A stretch of DNA of 64,000 nt from DSVQ01 sp964484765 (GCA_964484765.1 CAZAGI010000031.1:1-64000); one strand, 5' to 3'; positions 16,812 to 25,817 are shown, numbered from the stretch's first letter. Notes: generated by a model not told the origin, from the letters alone. Made by a program: numbers and translations.

Positions 16812-18272
16812 TCACGCTTCGAGTTGCTGCAATTGCTTGAGCGACGCGAGTGTGGTCTTCATCAGCCGGGACTGGCGACGCTGCTGCCGGGCCACCGTGA
16901 TCAGAGTGGTCACGTTCAGCAACGTCGTCCGCAACGAGTCGCGCACCAGTTCCGCCTGGGAGATCAGGTCATTCGATGCCGGAACGGGTGACGGCGGTAA
17001 GACGGTGGGATTCGTCGCCGTGCCCGAAGTCGGGGGGAGACGATTTACGGTGCCAGGACTGCCGGGGAACGTGGGCATGCGTGGTTCCTTCGAGGACGAG
17101 GGTTGGGAACGGGTGATGGGACGTCGATCGGACATCGACGGTGTGACGGAAGTGGAAGCCTCGGGCGAAACGATCCGCCGCGCTTCCTCGTTGGAAGGTA
17201 AAGCGTTCTTGGGGTCCAGCAATTGCCAGACATACGTGCGTGTCGCATCCGCACAGACGCACGGCGACTCGGCGTTCACGAAACCGAACTCCGTGAACCC
17301 CAGGTCGAGCGCCCGAGCCAGGAACTCGCGATTGGTTTGCAGCCGAAGCTCTGGCCCCAAGCGGCGCGACCGACTCAACACCAGTTCCGTCATGGGCGAC
17401 GTCGCATCCAGGCGGGCCCGGATCGCGACGCTGCCGTTGAGGTCCACCGTGACCGGTCGATCGTGGACATCGTCCGCTGGCAACCGCTCGATGCGATCCG
17501 CCAGGAACTCGGCATCGTCGGCATCGAGTTGCATCCGTGTGACCACGCTCGAACTACCCGGAATCACGCGCTCCACGTCGGGGAAGCGCCCCTCTTTGTG
17601 AATCGCGTGATGGATCGTCCAAGCTCCAGCTTGCACCGTCACCCAGTTCGGCGTCTTGCCAATCCGCACGGGCTGGTCGTGTGTCAGTTCGCGGCTGGCG
17701 AAGACATCGCTGGCTTCCATGAGGACATCCTCACTCCAGCCGAACACGAATCCGGACTGCCTCAACAGTTGGCGGCCATCCGTGGCGGCAATCGAACCCC
17801 GTCCCTGGAGTTGCACACAGGCGAGGGCGTAGCGGGTCGCGTTCGAGTCGGTCGTTTCCATGCCGTCCCGCAAACCAATCAGTAAACCGGGTTCATTCAG
17901 CGCAGATTCGGTGGGCATGGGTGGCAGCGTGGGCATCGCCTTCTCGGCGACGCACGCATAGTCGCGATGCTGCGGAACGCCCCCAGCATCCCACGTTGCC
18001 ACAATGTGACCTGGTTCGCCCGGCTGTATCGTCACCAGGTCGTTGCTCTTTCCTTCACAGTCGGCGAACAGTTGCAGCGGCACGGTGAGGTCAGCCGCGA
18101 CGAACCGGCCGCTCGCTCGATATTCCACGGCGACACGATGATTGGCGGCGAACACACTGAGCGCATCGGGCGTTGTCACCAGCCGCACAGAACTCCCGCG
18201 GCGGACCGAGAGACCGGCGCGACGGGCGACGGCTCGAAACTGACGAGCCAACGAACGGGAAAGGGAAATCAT
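16812..18272 (-). CDS. DnaN-like beta sliding clamp paralogue with C-terminal extension
   Basis: The 486-residue protein matches bacterial beta clamps over its first roughly 370 residues. Signatures include the domain 2 strand ending in AATDGRQLL, the EGRFPDVERVIP motif (GRFPDYRRVLP in E. coli DnaN), and a domain 3 series with LNGSVAIRARL, LQTNREFLARAL and a final strand TYVWQLL. A tail of about 120 residues rich in S, P and T, then a helical segment, is extra. Such clamps tether polymerases, ligases and nucleases to DNA, and genes for a ligase and a nuclease follow directly. The ATG at 18272 has GGAG upstream. The C-terminal MPMRL-type end of canonical clamps is replaced by the extension. 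It is probably an element-encoded clamp, not the host dnaN. Confidence 0.75.
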   Translation of the reverse strand: MISLSRSLARQFRAVARRAGLSVRRGSSVRLVTTPDALSVFAANHRVAVEYRASGRFVAADLTVPLQLFADCEGKSNDLVTIQPGEPGHIVATWDAGGVPQHRDYACVAEKAMPTLPPMPTESALNEPGLLIGLRDGMETTDSNATRYALACVQLQGRGSIAATDGRQLLRQSGFVFGWSEDVLMEASDVFASRELTHDQPVRIGKTPNWVTVQAGAWTIHHAIHKEGRFPDVERVIPGSSSVVTRMQLDADDAEFLADRIERLPADDVHDRPVTVDLNGSVAIRARLDATSPMTELVLSRSRRLGPELRLQTNREFLARALDLGFTEFGFVNAESPCVCADATRTYVWQLLDPKNALPSNEEARRIVSPEASTSVTPSMSDRRPITRSQPSSSKEPRMPTFPGSPGTVNRLPPTSGTATNPTVLPPSPVPASNDLISQAELVRDSLRTTLLNVTTLITVARQQRRQSRLMKTTLASLKQLQQLEA

Positions 18273-18384
18273 GGAGTGACTCCAATGGAGAACAGGGGAA
18301 AGTGACAACACGCTCGGCATTGGTTGGGTGGCGCACGGGAGGCGGGGGTCGCAAGGACCATCCGCATCCCGCATGCCGGTTGGT

Positions 18385-18591
18385 TCAGGCGACGGAACCG
18401 TACGGGGTCTGGCGACGGGTCGCGGCGACGTGTTCCGCTTCGAGTTGTTGCCAGTCGGTCACGAGGGCGATCAGATCGCCCTCCTGCACGGGGGACTCTT
18501 GATCGACCAGCGAAAATCCGTGACGGGCGATGACATCACAGTCTTCACCGGTTGCATGCGATACGGCACGATTCAATTGGGATTGGGTCAT
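18385..18591 (-). CDS. Small unknown protein (68 aa)
   Basis: The 68-residue product starts MTQSQLNRAVSHATG and has a mixed alpha/beta look (CDVIARHGFSLVD, LIALVTDWQQLEAE). I do not recognise it, although short proteins of this type recur in planctomycete element clusters. The ATG at 18591 has AAGGA eight to twelve bases upstream. The gene lies 112 bases before the clamp gene and probably shares its transcript. Confidence 0.55.
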   Translation of the reverse strand: MTQSQLNRAVSHATGEDCDVIARHGFSLVDQESPVQEGDLIALVTDWQQLEAEHVAATRRQTPYGSVA

Positions 18592-18691
18592 GACCAAGTC
18601 CTTGGAATGAGGAAACGGGCAGAATCGAAAACAGCCGCCCCGGAACGGTTCCGGAGCGGCTGGAAAGGTGATTTGCATATTTGAACCAGCA

Positions 18692-18931
18692 CTACGATGG
18701 GTTCAGTAGGCGATGTTCCGTCAGCCAGGCCACTTCCGCGGCGAGCGCCTCGCTGCGACGGGCGAAGGGACCAAGTTTCGGACCATTCACTATGTCGGCG
18801 AACCACCGGCCGGTCACATCCGATTCGACATGGCTGGCCCGCTCGATGTTCATCGCTCCGAGTGCGGACAGGTCCAGCAGTTCCGAGTAAAGCGTGGTCA
18901 CATCGCCATCGGGATGAACGACGAGATCCAT
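18692..18931 (-). CDS. Small conserved-looking protein (79 aa)
   Basis: The product begins MDLVVHPDGDVTTLYSE and ends in AAEVAWLTEHRLL, with the internal SHVESDVTGRWFADI and GPFARRSEALAAE typical of a small recurrent family in mobile elements whose function is not known to me. The ATG at 18931 has AGGAG upstream; a GTG at 18934 is an alternative. Its start touches the stop of the preceding gene (TGATG), so the two are translationally coupled. Confidence 0.65.
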   Translation of the reverse strand: MDLVVHPDGDVTTLYSELLDLSALGAMNIERASHVESDVTGRWFADIVNGPKLGPFARRSEALAAEVAWLTEHRLLNPS

Positions 18932-19896
18932 CACGGGCGCTCCTGTTGAACCGGTCGGATGATCCGACGACGCGGCCGATCGACCATCAACCCGTCGAGC
19001 GACGCCTGCACCCCCGCCAGTTGCGATGCAACCTGTTGACGGCGCGTCGTGTTGTCGCGGAGTTGCTGCGGTTCCACACCGCGGAGAATGCGTCGCGCCT
19101 GATCGACAAGGATGTCGAGGTCGGCGTTGGACCGCACGTTGAGTTGTTGGAACCGAGTAAAGAACTCCCGCAGGTTTTCGACCGCCGTGTCACGGAAGAC
19201 CTTTGGGCGGCCGTCCTCCTGTCCCGACAATCGTTCCGAGAGGTGGGATACCAGCCGATTCAGTTCGTTCAAGAAAGCGTCCTCAGCGAGCTGGATCGCC
19301 TCATCGAAGCGGGCCGTCACCCGCTCACACTCCTGTTCGAACAATCGCGGGCTGAGACGGCTCAGGTACTCGGGAGGCTCCACACTGGGGAATTCCCACG
19401 CGATCCCGAACAGGCCGCGCAGGCTGGCCGGGTAGTCGCCGGGGTTGAACAGCGCCCCGAGCCGCTCCCGAGCCGTCGCGCGCAGTTCCTCATAATGCTG
19501 ATCCAGCAGCGCCACCGCCTCGTCCAGCTCGACTCGCAGTGTGGTCATCTGCACGTCGAAGGTGGCAATGTCCTGCTGACGGATCAGGCGAAGGCCCGGC
19601 TCGGGAAACGGCAGCGAAATCCCTTTCCAGAAACTCATGATCCGGCCACGGATCGCGGTTACGGTCTTGAAAGCGGGATGCGACGAGTCCAACAGTTTCT
19701 TACCTGCCGTCAGGTACTGCCCCTCCGCCCCGAACGACTCGGCGGCTTGGGCTTTCTGCTCAGGCGAGAGGGTCTTGCGGGTTCCGAACCAGGTGAAGCA
19801 GACACGGACGGCGGCCATCGTCGTCCGAAGGCGATCGGCGGCGGTCATCGGTTGTGGTGAATCGGTCGGGGGTTCGTCGAGCAAAGTCGTGTTCAT
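18931..19896 (-). CDS. Helical protein (321 aa), possibly DUF3150-like
   Basis: The protein is largely alpha-helical and contains CFTWFGTRKTLSPEQ near 33-47 and a long coiled region at about 110-290. The opening, with an aromatic-rich strand and a conserved glycine before a helix, weakly resembles DUF3150 proteins, which are found beside AAA+ ATPases in phage-like clusters. I cannot confirm that family. The ATG at 19896 has GAAAGG upstream. It is coupled to the small gene that follows and shares the minus-strand series with the AAA+ ATPase at 23724. Confidence 0.6.
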   Translation of the reverse strand: MNTTLLDEPPTDSPQPMTAADRLRTTMAAVRVCFTWFGTRKTLSPEQKAQAAESFGAEGQYLTAGKKLLDSSHPAFKTVTAIRGRIMSFWKGISLPFPEPGLRLIRQQDIATFDVQMTTLRVELDEAVALLDQHYEELRATARERLGALFNPGDYPASLRGLFGIAWEFPSVEPPEYLSRLSPRLFEQECERVTARFDEAIQLAEDAFLNELNRLVSHLSERLSGQEDGRPKVFRDTAVENLREFFTRFQQLNVRSNADLDILVDQARRILRGVEPQQLRDNTTRRQQVASQLAGVQASLDGLMVDRPRRRIIRPVQQERP

Positions 19897-19937
19897 CGGG
19901 GGCCTTTCGTGAAGACTGAGGTGGTGTCAAAACGAAA

Positions 19938-19971
19938 ACGCCGCTCGATCCTATGAAGGACCGAACGGCGT
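19938..19971 (-). terminator. Terminator of the membrane-protein gene at 20003
   Basis: An imperfect stem of about 14 bp (ACGCCG...ATCCT with AGGACC...CGGCGT, including G-U pairs) closes on ATGA. On the minus strand it is followed by TTTTCGTTTTGAC, a suitable T-rich tail. Confidence 0.65.
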
Positions 19972-20002
19972 GATTGAACTGCGGCGCTGCCGCCATTAGC
20001 TG

Positions 20003-20944
20003 TTAGCGGTTGATCGCAGGAAGGGGAAACGCGACTCCTTTGTATCGCTCGCGCAAAACCGCCTGCATGATCTCGATTTCGCGGAACTGCTCTTGCTGAA
20101 GCTGCTCCAATTCAAGCCCCTTTTCGATCAAGTCGCGTTCCGGCCCCGCGGGCATTTTCTCTAAAGCCTCAGGATTGAGTTGAAGCATTCCCAGCAACAA
20201 TTGCGTCATCGCCATGCGTTGATCGACAGTGTCCGTGGGTGCGGGAATCTGATGCTGTTGCATAAACTCATTCAGTTTTTGTCTCCACTGGAGAACCTGA
20301 TCGTCGACCCTCAGATGACCGGTCACCAGTTGCAACAATTCTGGATCGACATCCACCGTCGAAGCTGATTTCGCCGCATCAGTCTGTAACCGCAACTGTT
20401 GGAACATGCGGTCGTAGTATTTTTCAGCAGGCTCCTGTCCCGACGGCGTCTCAAACCGAACCGTATGCAGATTGGCGACAGTTGATTGCCAGTACCCAGA
20501 AGTGGATTTGCTCATCCTTAACAATCGGTCGTGCGTGAATTGCGCGATCCGCTCCTTGCTACTGTAAGTTTCGAGACCTTTCGAGGCCATGACGATAATC
20601 ACGCCGACCGCAAGGAATACGGAGCCATTAACGCTGATCCGGTACCAATCATCACCGGCCGGTAGTGCCGCCGGGACCGATTCCGGTGAGTGTCCGGGAA
20701 CAGGGCGAAGGAGTTTCTTCTCAAGCAGATCACCCAGTTGATAGATGTGTTCGCGAAATGCGCAGAACAACCAAAAGCAGCACATGAGCCCGACAGCCCG
20801 GATGCCACTCTCACGATCGGGCAGAACCCGAGCCAGCAACATCAGCAAGATCGGAACTCCGAGCGATGCCAGACCTGCCCATACGTGAGCGGCGCGTGTC
20901 GGACGCTTTTTTACGGTGGCACTGTTCGAGGTGGTGGAGTTCAT
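20003..20944 (-). CDS. Membrane protein with long cytoplasmic or periplasmic helix region
   Basis: The 313-residue protein has hydrophobic segments at about 22-40, 50-65 and 105-122, then a long soluble tail rich in Gln and Leu (QLQLTD..., EQLQQEQFREIE) likely to form coiled coils. I do not recognise a family. The ATG at 20944 has GGGAG upstream; a TTG at 20965 has no good site. It has its own terminator and may be independent of the replication genes around it. Confidence 0.6.
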   Translation of the reverse strand: MNSTTSNSATVKKRPTRAAHVWAGLASLGVPILLMLLARVLPDRESGIRAVGLMCCFWLFCAFREHIYQLGDLLEKKLLRPVPGHSPESVPAALPAGDDWYRISVNGSVFLAVGVIIVMASKGLETYSSKERIAQFTHDRLLRMSKSTSGYWQSTVANLHTVRFETPSGQEPAEKYYDRMFQQLRLQTDAAKSASTVDVDPELLQLVTGHLRVDDQVLQWRQKLNEFMQQHQIPAPTDTVDQRMAMTQLLLGMLQLNPEALEKMPAGPERDLIEKGLELEQLQQEQFREIEIMQAVLRERYKGVAFPLPAINR

Positions 20945-20999
20945 CGGCGGTTTCTCCCGAGACAAAAAATTCAGCGGATGTTAAGCAGCGGTTCCTCTC

Positions 21000-21203
21000 T
21001 CAATCAGAGATCCACGTCGCCAGGCCGCAGATCACCGCCAAGATCGCGACGATGACATATCCACCGAGTTCATTGAGGTAAGTCATCACTGTCGGTGTTG
21101 TCGTGTCACGGAGCTTTTTCCTGAGCCGGGCAATCCCGCACCGAATGAAAACGACACCGATGCCGATGGACCCCAGTAAAATCAGTTCGCTTTCAGAAAA
21201 CAT
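21000..21203 (-). CDS. Small membrane protein (67 aa)
   Basis: Two hydrophobic segments (about 5-22 and 46-64) flank a basic loop RLRKKLRD, giving a hairpin membrane protein. The family is unknown to me. The ATG at 21203 has GAGG about twelve bases upstream. It precedes the membrane protein at 20003-20944 by 55 bases, and the two may be co-transcribed. Confidence 0.5.
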   Translation of the reverse strand: MFSESELILLGSIGIGVVFIRCGIARLRKKLRDTTTPTVMTYLNELGGYVIVAILAVICGLATWISD

Positions 21204-21299
21204 TCGTTAGCCGTCCTCTCGGATGGACTGTCCTCTCGGACTCGTCTTGGACACAAGCGGGAGCTACTTGTCGCAGGGGCTTTGGGCGACGGTGATTCC

Positions 21300-22157
21300 T
21301 CACTTCGCACGACGAATCGACGCGGCGATGCGGGCGAAAGTGTCAGAGTGAGTTTCATAGCGGCTGCGGGTCGCCCACATCCGCAACTCTACCCAGGCGT
21401 CGGGGAACTCAATCTGGCGCGTGTACCAGATGAGATTCACACCGTTGAGCGTTCCACTTTGAACGATATCGATGGTCGGACGCCCCTCCAATTCCCCGGA
21501 TTCCATCTCACCGGAAGCGGGATCGGTGAGATTCTCCGCGAGCGATTTCGCCGATTGCTGGGCGAGTTCCGTCAGTGACTGAACTGCCAAGTCTTGTTTA
21601 GGAACCAGTACGGCCGTCAGTGACAAGTCGTTTTGCCGGTCGACCATCTGCACGCCCGATGCGGACGAGTTGGGGCCTTGGACGATTTCCCAGTTCGGGG
21701 GCGAGGAAAGTTGAATGGCACCTGACGCGAAGGAATGCTCGCGCCACGGCTCTAAAGCCGACGATTGTTGCTGGGCGATGCGCGCGGCGTGGATTGCCGG
21801 GATAAAGAGCGCCAGCATCACGGACAAAACGGCGAAAGCGAGCAATCCGAAATTCACTCTCCGTAACCAAGTCAGACGAACTATCGACGGTCGTCTTCGA
21901 ATGAACCCCCAGCGAATCATCACAACCGGAATGCTGCATACGATCGCACCGAGGATCAGTAGTACGGCCAGAGTCCCCGCTATCGATGGTTCATCTTCCG
22001 AGGGCGGTGAAACCACGCCCAAAATGATGCCCAGATGCTCAACTCCATTGAGTGAGAAACCCAATCCCGTTAAGCACCAGCCGATTTGTCCCCACGGCCA
22101 ATGCGATCCTGGTCGTGGCGGTGATTCTGAATCTGGAGGGCGTTGTGGATGATTCAT
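21300..22157 (-). CDS. Membrane-anchored protein, planctomycete type, unknown
   Basis: This 285-residue protein has a Pro-rich N-terminus, hydrophobic segments at about 28-48, 62-84 and 102-124, and a soluble C-terminal domain of about 150 residues (SSPPNWEIVQGPNS...ASIRRAK) that resembles small lipid- or protein-interaction domains seen after membrane anchors in planctomycetes. No enzyme motif is visible. The ATG at 22157 has GAGG upstream. Confidence 0.6.
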   Translation of the reverse strand: MNHPQRPPDSESPPRPGSHWPWGQIGWCLTGLGFSLNGVEHLGIILGVVSPPSEDEPSIAGTLAVLLILGAIVCSIPVVMIRWGFIRRRPSIVRLTWLRRVNFGLLAFAVLSVMLALFIPAIHAARIAQQQSSALEPWREHSFASGAIQLSSPPNWEIVQGPNSSASGVQMVDRQNDLSLTAVLVPKQDLAVQSLTELAQQSAKSLAENLTDPASGEMESGELEGRPTIDIVQSGTLNGVNLIWYTRQIEFPDAWVELRMWATRSRYETHSDTFARIAASIRRAK

Positions 22158-22707
22158 GTGCCTCTTCTCATTCGCCGAGTGGGGGTGAATTGGGAAGACG
22201 CAACGAGCAGGTGTCGAAGGCGTGTGGTTCGTGCGCCATGAATCTCGGCGCAGAAAAAGAGCGCTGAACCACGACCGCTCCAGCTACCCCCGCCAAGGGG
22301 CAAAAGAACAGCACATGGCCAGCGCCCCTTTCGGGGCGCGGCTCAAGGTGCTGCTTCTTTTGAAATTCAAGAACCTTGCGGTTCAGGTTGGCGGAATTAG
22401 CTGGAAGCAGTGCTTGACGCTCGCGCGTCGCTCAAATTGTCAGACGGAAGTTGTGGTCAACTTCTGAAAAGTCTTTGTGTCGTTAGTCCCAAAAAAAGGT
22501 TGAACTGGTCATCGCCCAAACGCGATTACCATTTGGCGGCACTTATCTTACGGTCGGGGTAAGAACATCTCAATGCGTCAATCACCCGAATCCAATCGTA
22601 CCTGTGGGTAGTTCGATTCACGAACGAATCTGGCCAACTGAAGCGTTCTGACGCAGCCTCCTTATCACAATCGGTCGAGAATCAAAGCGCGGTGACGAAG
22701 TGCCGCA
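22158..22707. other. 550-base gap with a structured hairpin
   Basis: Apart from the 62-base structure at 22301-22362, no gene or repeat stands out. The sequence around 22440-22690 contains short inverted words but nothing I can name. Confidence 0.4.
22301..22362. other. 62-nt stacked hairpin (bidirectional terminator or structured RNA)
   Basis: The outer arms CAAAAGAACAGCAC (22301-22314) and GTGCTGCTTCTTTTG (22348-22362) pair with one bulged base. Inside, GCGCCCC (22322-22328) pairs perfectly with GGGGCGC (22333-22339) around TTTC. Both strands end in CTTCTTTTG-like T-rich tails, so it could terminate in both directions. It could equally be a small structured RNA or the remnant of an inverted-repeat element. 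Confidence 0.6.
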
Positions 22708-22905
22708 TCAAGCTGTTCCGCAGTCAACATGGGTGTCAACGACATTCAGCCGTTCGCAGAGGGTGTCGATTTCGGCGACCGACAACGGCTCCGCTTCAGC
22801 GAAGTGCGGCCAGCCGTCCGCAAAGGCGCTACCCTCGCGGGCGAGTTGTCGCTGCCAGAGGCGCAGCGCCACCAGCACGGTGGCCAGCTCACGGGAAGTT
22901 AGCAT
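22708..22905 (-). CDS. Small protein (65 aa) of the element cluster
   Basis: The product starts MLTSRELATVLVALRLWQ and ends with a helix containing LSVAEIDTLCERL. Helical, no membrane segment, no family known to me. The ATG at 22905 has CAGGAGA upstream, which makes it a real gene candidate. It directly follows the gene at 22945-23667. Confidence 0.6.
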   Translation of the reverse strand: MLTSRELATVLVALRLWQRQLAREGSAFADGWPHFAEAEPLSVAEIDTLCERLNVVDTHVDCGTA

Positions 22906-22944
22906 GAGCGGGTCTCCTGAGAGGTTGAGGGTTCGCTGCTTCCA

Positions 22945-23667
22945 CTACGTGTCGCGTCGGCCGCGGGCTTCGAGATACTCGAAGTTGGGGAACTGGGCGA
23001 TCGCGCTCACGACACCGTTGCCGAGCGCGTCCGTTAATTGGCCGGCGAACCCGGCGATCATCGCATTCCACACGCCGACCTCTTTCGCGAGCGCTTCTGC
23101 GTCGCGAGCTTCCCAATAGTTTCCCTCGTCGGAGACTTCCTCGACGAGGCCCAGTGACTGAGCGAAGTCGAGAAAAGCCACTACCGACAGGTGACAGCGG
23201 AGAAAGTTCTCGATCCCACCGCAATCCGGGTTACTGGCATACTGCGTTTTGCAGAAGCTCTCCCAGCGCCAGCCGGTGAGGCCGGTCTTCACACGCCGCT
23301 TTCCGCCCGTCGCACCGGGCCGTTGATCGTCGATTTCGAGGGTCGCGGGATACCGGCACAGTCCGAAATTGGCCGGTTCGCAGCCTTCTCCGGGTTGGGT
23401 CGTGAACGCGATCACGTGTTGCGGGGACACCTGATAATCGCAGCCGCTGACCTTGATGTACGCTCCCGTTTGAATCAGGAGCCAGCGTGCCGGGGACTCG
23501 CGCGGCAACTTAGCAAAATCGGTGTCCTCCCCCGCCAATTCCACCATCTCGCTGACGTTCGCCACCGGGAGGTCGAGTGCCCGTTGCCGGAGTTGTTCCA
23601 CGAGCGAACGGGCCTCCGCCTCCTTGCGGACATCAGCCCGCAGTTTCCAGTGAATCGTCAAGCCCAT
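22945..23667 (-). CDS. Unknown protein (240 aa) recurrent in mobile-element clusters
   Basis: The protein opens MGLTIHWKLRADV and has conserved-looking blocks such as PGEGCEPANFGLCRYP near 105-120, GWRWESFCKTQYASNP near 145-160 and a final NAMIAGFAGQLTDAL. Cysteines cluster in the middle. I have a sense of the family from phage and plasmid neighbourhoods but no function is known to me. The ATG at 23667 has AGGAG ten bases upstream; the 15 codons upstream in frame have no start signal. It follows the AAA+ ATPase by 56 bases in the same direction, so both belong to one unit. Confidence 0.65.
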   Translation of the reverse strand: MGLTIHWKLRADVRKEAEARSLVEQLRQRALDLPVANVSEMVELAGEDTDFAKLPRESPARWLLIQTGAYIKVSGCDYQVSPQHVIAFTTQPGEGCEPANFGLCRYPATLEIDDQRPGATGGKRRVKTGLTGWRWESFCKTQYASNPDCGGIENFLRCHLSVVAFLDFAQSLGLVEEVSDEGNYWEARDAEALAKEVGVWNAMIAGFAGQLTDALGNGVVSAIAQFPNFEYLEARGRRDT

Positions 23668-23723
23668 CGTGAGGGTCTCCTGTTGGAAGAAGAGTGAAAT
23701 ACCCACAGCCACAAGTCAAAAGC

Positions 23724-25238
23724 TCAGTTGTTCTGCGGATCGGCAGGCCGACGCACCTTTCGTCGCGAAGTGTCCCCCGCATCCGGCGTATGGACATAGA
23801 GACCGGGACGATCGGCTGACAAACATCGACTGCTCGCCCACTGACGGAGTTTCGTGACGGCTTCCGTCGCCGTGTGGGCGACCGGCACGACGTTCTTCGC
23901 CGCTTCGGTGAGCGAGACATCCAGCAGCGCCGATAACCGACAACACGACTTGATCTCGGCTCCCGTCCAGTCGGTATCCTTCGGGATCGGCTGATGGGCC
24001 GCGATGTCGTACTGGCGGCGATAGAGTTGCCAGATCGTCTGGCGTTCCGCAGCACCGGGAAGATCCACGAAGAACACTGCATCGAGACGCTCGGCGCGAG
24101 TGAACTCGGGCGGCAACCGGCTGATGTCGTTCGCCGTGCCAATGAAAAACACGTCGGACTCATGATCGGCCAGCCAGCTCAGGAGCGTGCCGAACAGCCG
24201 GGTCGAGACGCCCGAATCGCCATTGCCGCCCACGCCCGCCAGGCCCTTCTCCAATTCATCGGCGAACAGAATGCAGGGACTCATCGCATCAGCGATTTTG
24301 AGCGCCTGCCGGACATTTCGCTCCGTGTCGCCCACCAATCCGCCCATCAAGTTGCCGATGTCGAGTGTCAGCACGGGTCGCCCCGTCTCGTTACCCAGCG
24401 CTCGGCAAAACGCCGACTTGCCGCAACCCGGCGGCGACAAGAGGAGTGCTCCACGGGATTTCACCGACCGGCCCGGCTGGAGTGCCCGGCGACAGAAGTC
24501 CTTCAGGGCCGTCAAACCCCCGAGCGACGAGAAGTCCCCGTGCCCGCGATGCAGTGTAAGCAAGTTCTGCTTCCGCAGCGTCTGGGCCTTCAATTCCCAG
24601 ATGACTTCCGGTCGGAGTTCGTCGTGCCGCGCCAGGCTCAGGGCAAACGCGCCCTCGGCCTCAGCCCGCGTCAACCCGGCGGCCGCTTCCAGCAGACTCT
24701 GCCACGCGCGATTGGTGGGGATGCCGTCCGGATGGTCGGCAAGGACATCCTGGGCAATCTGACCGAGTTGATCTGGCGTCGGCAACGCATGGTCGATCAC
24801 CACGAAGGCCCGTTCGAGTTCGACCGGGATGGTCACGACGGGCGAAAGCACGACGATGAACGTCCCGCTCTGCTTGCCCGCGACGAGTTGCTCGAACAGG
24901 TTTTGAACGATTTCGGGACTGTTCAGGAATCGATGAAAGTTCGGCAGGACGAGCAACGTGGTCTGCTCGTTGGCGGTCGCGTCTTCGCACTTGGGAACCG
25001 GTGCCAGTGTGGGCAGGGCTTTCAACACCGCCAGAGGATCATCGACCTGCGGCACGGTCGCGGGGGTATTCGCCGGAAACCGCAAGCCCCGCGCGAGATC
25101 CCACACCGCCAGCGTCCACTGTCGACGGCGGGCATGTTCCACTAATTCCCGCTCGGCTTCGTCGGGTTCGACCGTCGTGACCCACAGCCCACTGAAGGCC
25201 GCATTGATGTAGTCGTTGAGTTGCGTCACCAAACTCAT
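23724..25238 (-). CDS. AAA+ ATPase, Ycf46-like
   Basis: The 504-residue protein has an N-terminal domain of about 235 residues that looks like a degenerate ATPase lobe, then a full AAA+ module: Walker A SPPGCGKS (268-275), Walker B ILFADE (323-328), sensor 1 GTAND (367-371), and arginines R381 and R384 in the finger position. The layout of a degenerate and an active domain is that of Ycf46-like proteins. These are remodelling ATPases of uncertain substrate. The ATG at 25238 has AAGGAG eight bases upstream. Genes for DUF2997, a coiled-coil protein and DUF1257 lie immediately upstream, a recurring grouping with such ATPases. Confidence 0.85.
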   Translation of the reverse strand: MSLVTQLNDYINAAFSGLWVTTVEPDEAERELVEHARRRQWTLAVWDLARGLRFPANTPATVPQVDDPLAVLKALPTLAPVPKCEDATANEQTTLLVLPNFHRFLNSPEIVQNLFEQLVAGKQSGTFIVVLSPVVTIPVELERAFVVIDHALPTPDQLGQIAQDVLADHPDGIPTNRAWQSLLEAAAGLTRAEAEGAFALSLARHDELRPEVIWELKAQTLRKQNLLTLHRGHGDFSSLGGLTALKDFCRRALQPGRSVKSRGALLLSPPGCGKSAFCRALGNETGRPVLTLDIGNLMGGLVGDTERNVRQALKIADAMSPCILFADELEKGLAGVGGNGDSGVSTRLFGTLLSWLADHESDVFFIGTANDISRLPPEFTRAERLDAVFFVDLPGAAERQTIWQLYRRQYDIAAHQPIPKDTDWTGAEIKSCCRLSALLDVSLTEAAKNVVPVAHTATEAVTKLRQWASSRCLSADRPGLYVHTPDAGDTSRRKVRRPADPQNN

Positions 25239-25361
25239 AAAAGGGACTCCTTGTGTTACGTGGTTCAAGCGCCGTGGCCGGTATTTCAGAAATGAAATCG
25301 CTCCACATCGCGACAAGCGATGCGGAGCGGATTGGGATTCAACGGGTAAAAGGCCAGCGTC

Positions 25362-25550
25362 TTACTGGCGTGCCTCTTGAGCGTTCGCCGCCGTGGCATG
25401 GAATCCGTCCGTCAATTGTTCGCGCGTCCGCACACCCAGCGCGGCTTCGAGGTTGCGCGTGGCGTCACGACATTGATCGCCGGTGAAACCCTTCGTTTGA
25501 ATGGTGGTCTCGCCCTTGGGCGACACCGTGACTTCGATGATCTTGGCCAT
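25362..25550 (-). CDS. DUF2997 family protein
   Basis: The 62-residue product begins MAKIIEVTVSPKGETTIQT and continues with GFTGDQCRDATRNLEAALG, the pattern of DUF2997 proteins: a short beta hairpin followed by a helix with a conserved Cys. The function of the family is not known. The ATG at 25550 overlaps the stop of the coiled-coil gene (TGATG) and is preceded by GGAGGAG. It stands 123 bases before the AAA+ ATPase gene. Confidence 0.8.
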   Translation of the reverse strand: MAKIIEVTVSPKGETTIQTKGFTGDQCRDATRNLEAALGVRTREQLTDGFHATAANAQEARQ

Positions 25551-25768
25551 CAAATCTCCTCCACTTGGCGAATCTGCCGCTCCAACCGGGCGACTCGCTG
25601 TTGATGTTTTTCCAATGAGTGAAAGGCGCGCTTCAATTTCGCCATCCAGCGACTCAATGCCTGCTGCTCTTCAGCCAGCTTCCCTCGCCATCGGGATAAC
25701 TGCACCGAAACGGCCGTGGGGGCAGATTTCGCCGGACGAAGAACCCGGCGACGGCGTGTGGTGGTCAT
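25550..25768 (-). CDS. Small basic coiled-coil protein (72 aa)
   Basis: After an Arg-rich start (MTTTRRRRVLRPAK), residues about 22-72 form a continuous heptad-like helix (LAEEQQALSRWMAKLK, HQQRVARLERQIRQ). It could bind nucleic acid through the basic tail and dimerise through the coil. No family recognised. The ATG at 25768 has GAGGAG upstream, and the gene is coupled to DUF2997. Confidence 0.65.
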   Translation of the reverse strand: MTTTRRRRVLRPAKSAPTAVSVQLSRWRGKLAEEQQALSRWMAKLKRAFHSLEKHQQRVARLERQIRQVEEI

Positions 25769-25817
25769 GCTGTCTCCTCAATCGCAAATGAGAGTTACCC
25801 GCAGAGAGTGTGCCCTC

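Noticed and set aside
18697..19860. 387-codon plus-strand frame over the 321-residue protein gene
   Set aside because: No start signal; all neighbours run on the minus strand with good ribosome sites and coupled starts.
23994..25145. 383-codon plus-strand frame over the AAA+ ATPase gene
   Set aside because: Walker A, Walker B and sensor motifs lie on the minus strand, which also has the ribosome site.
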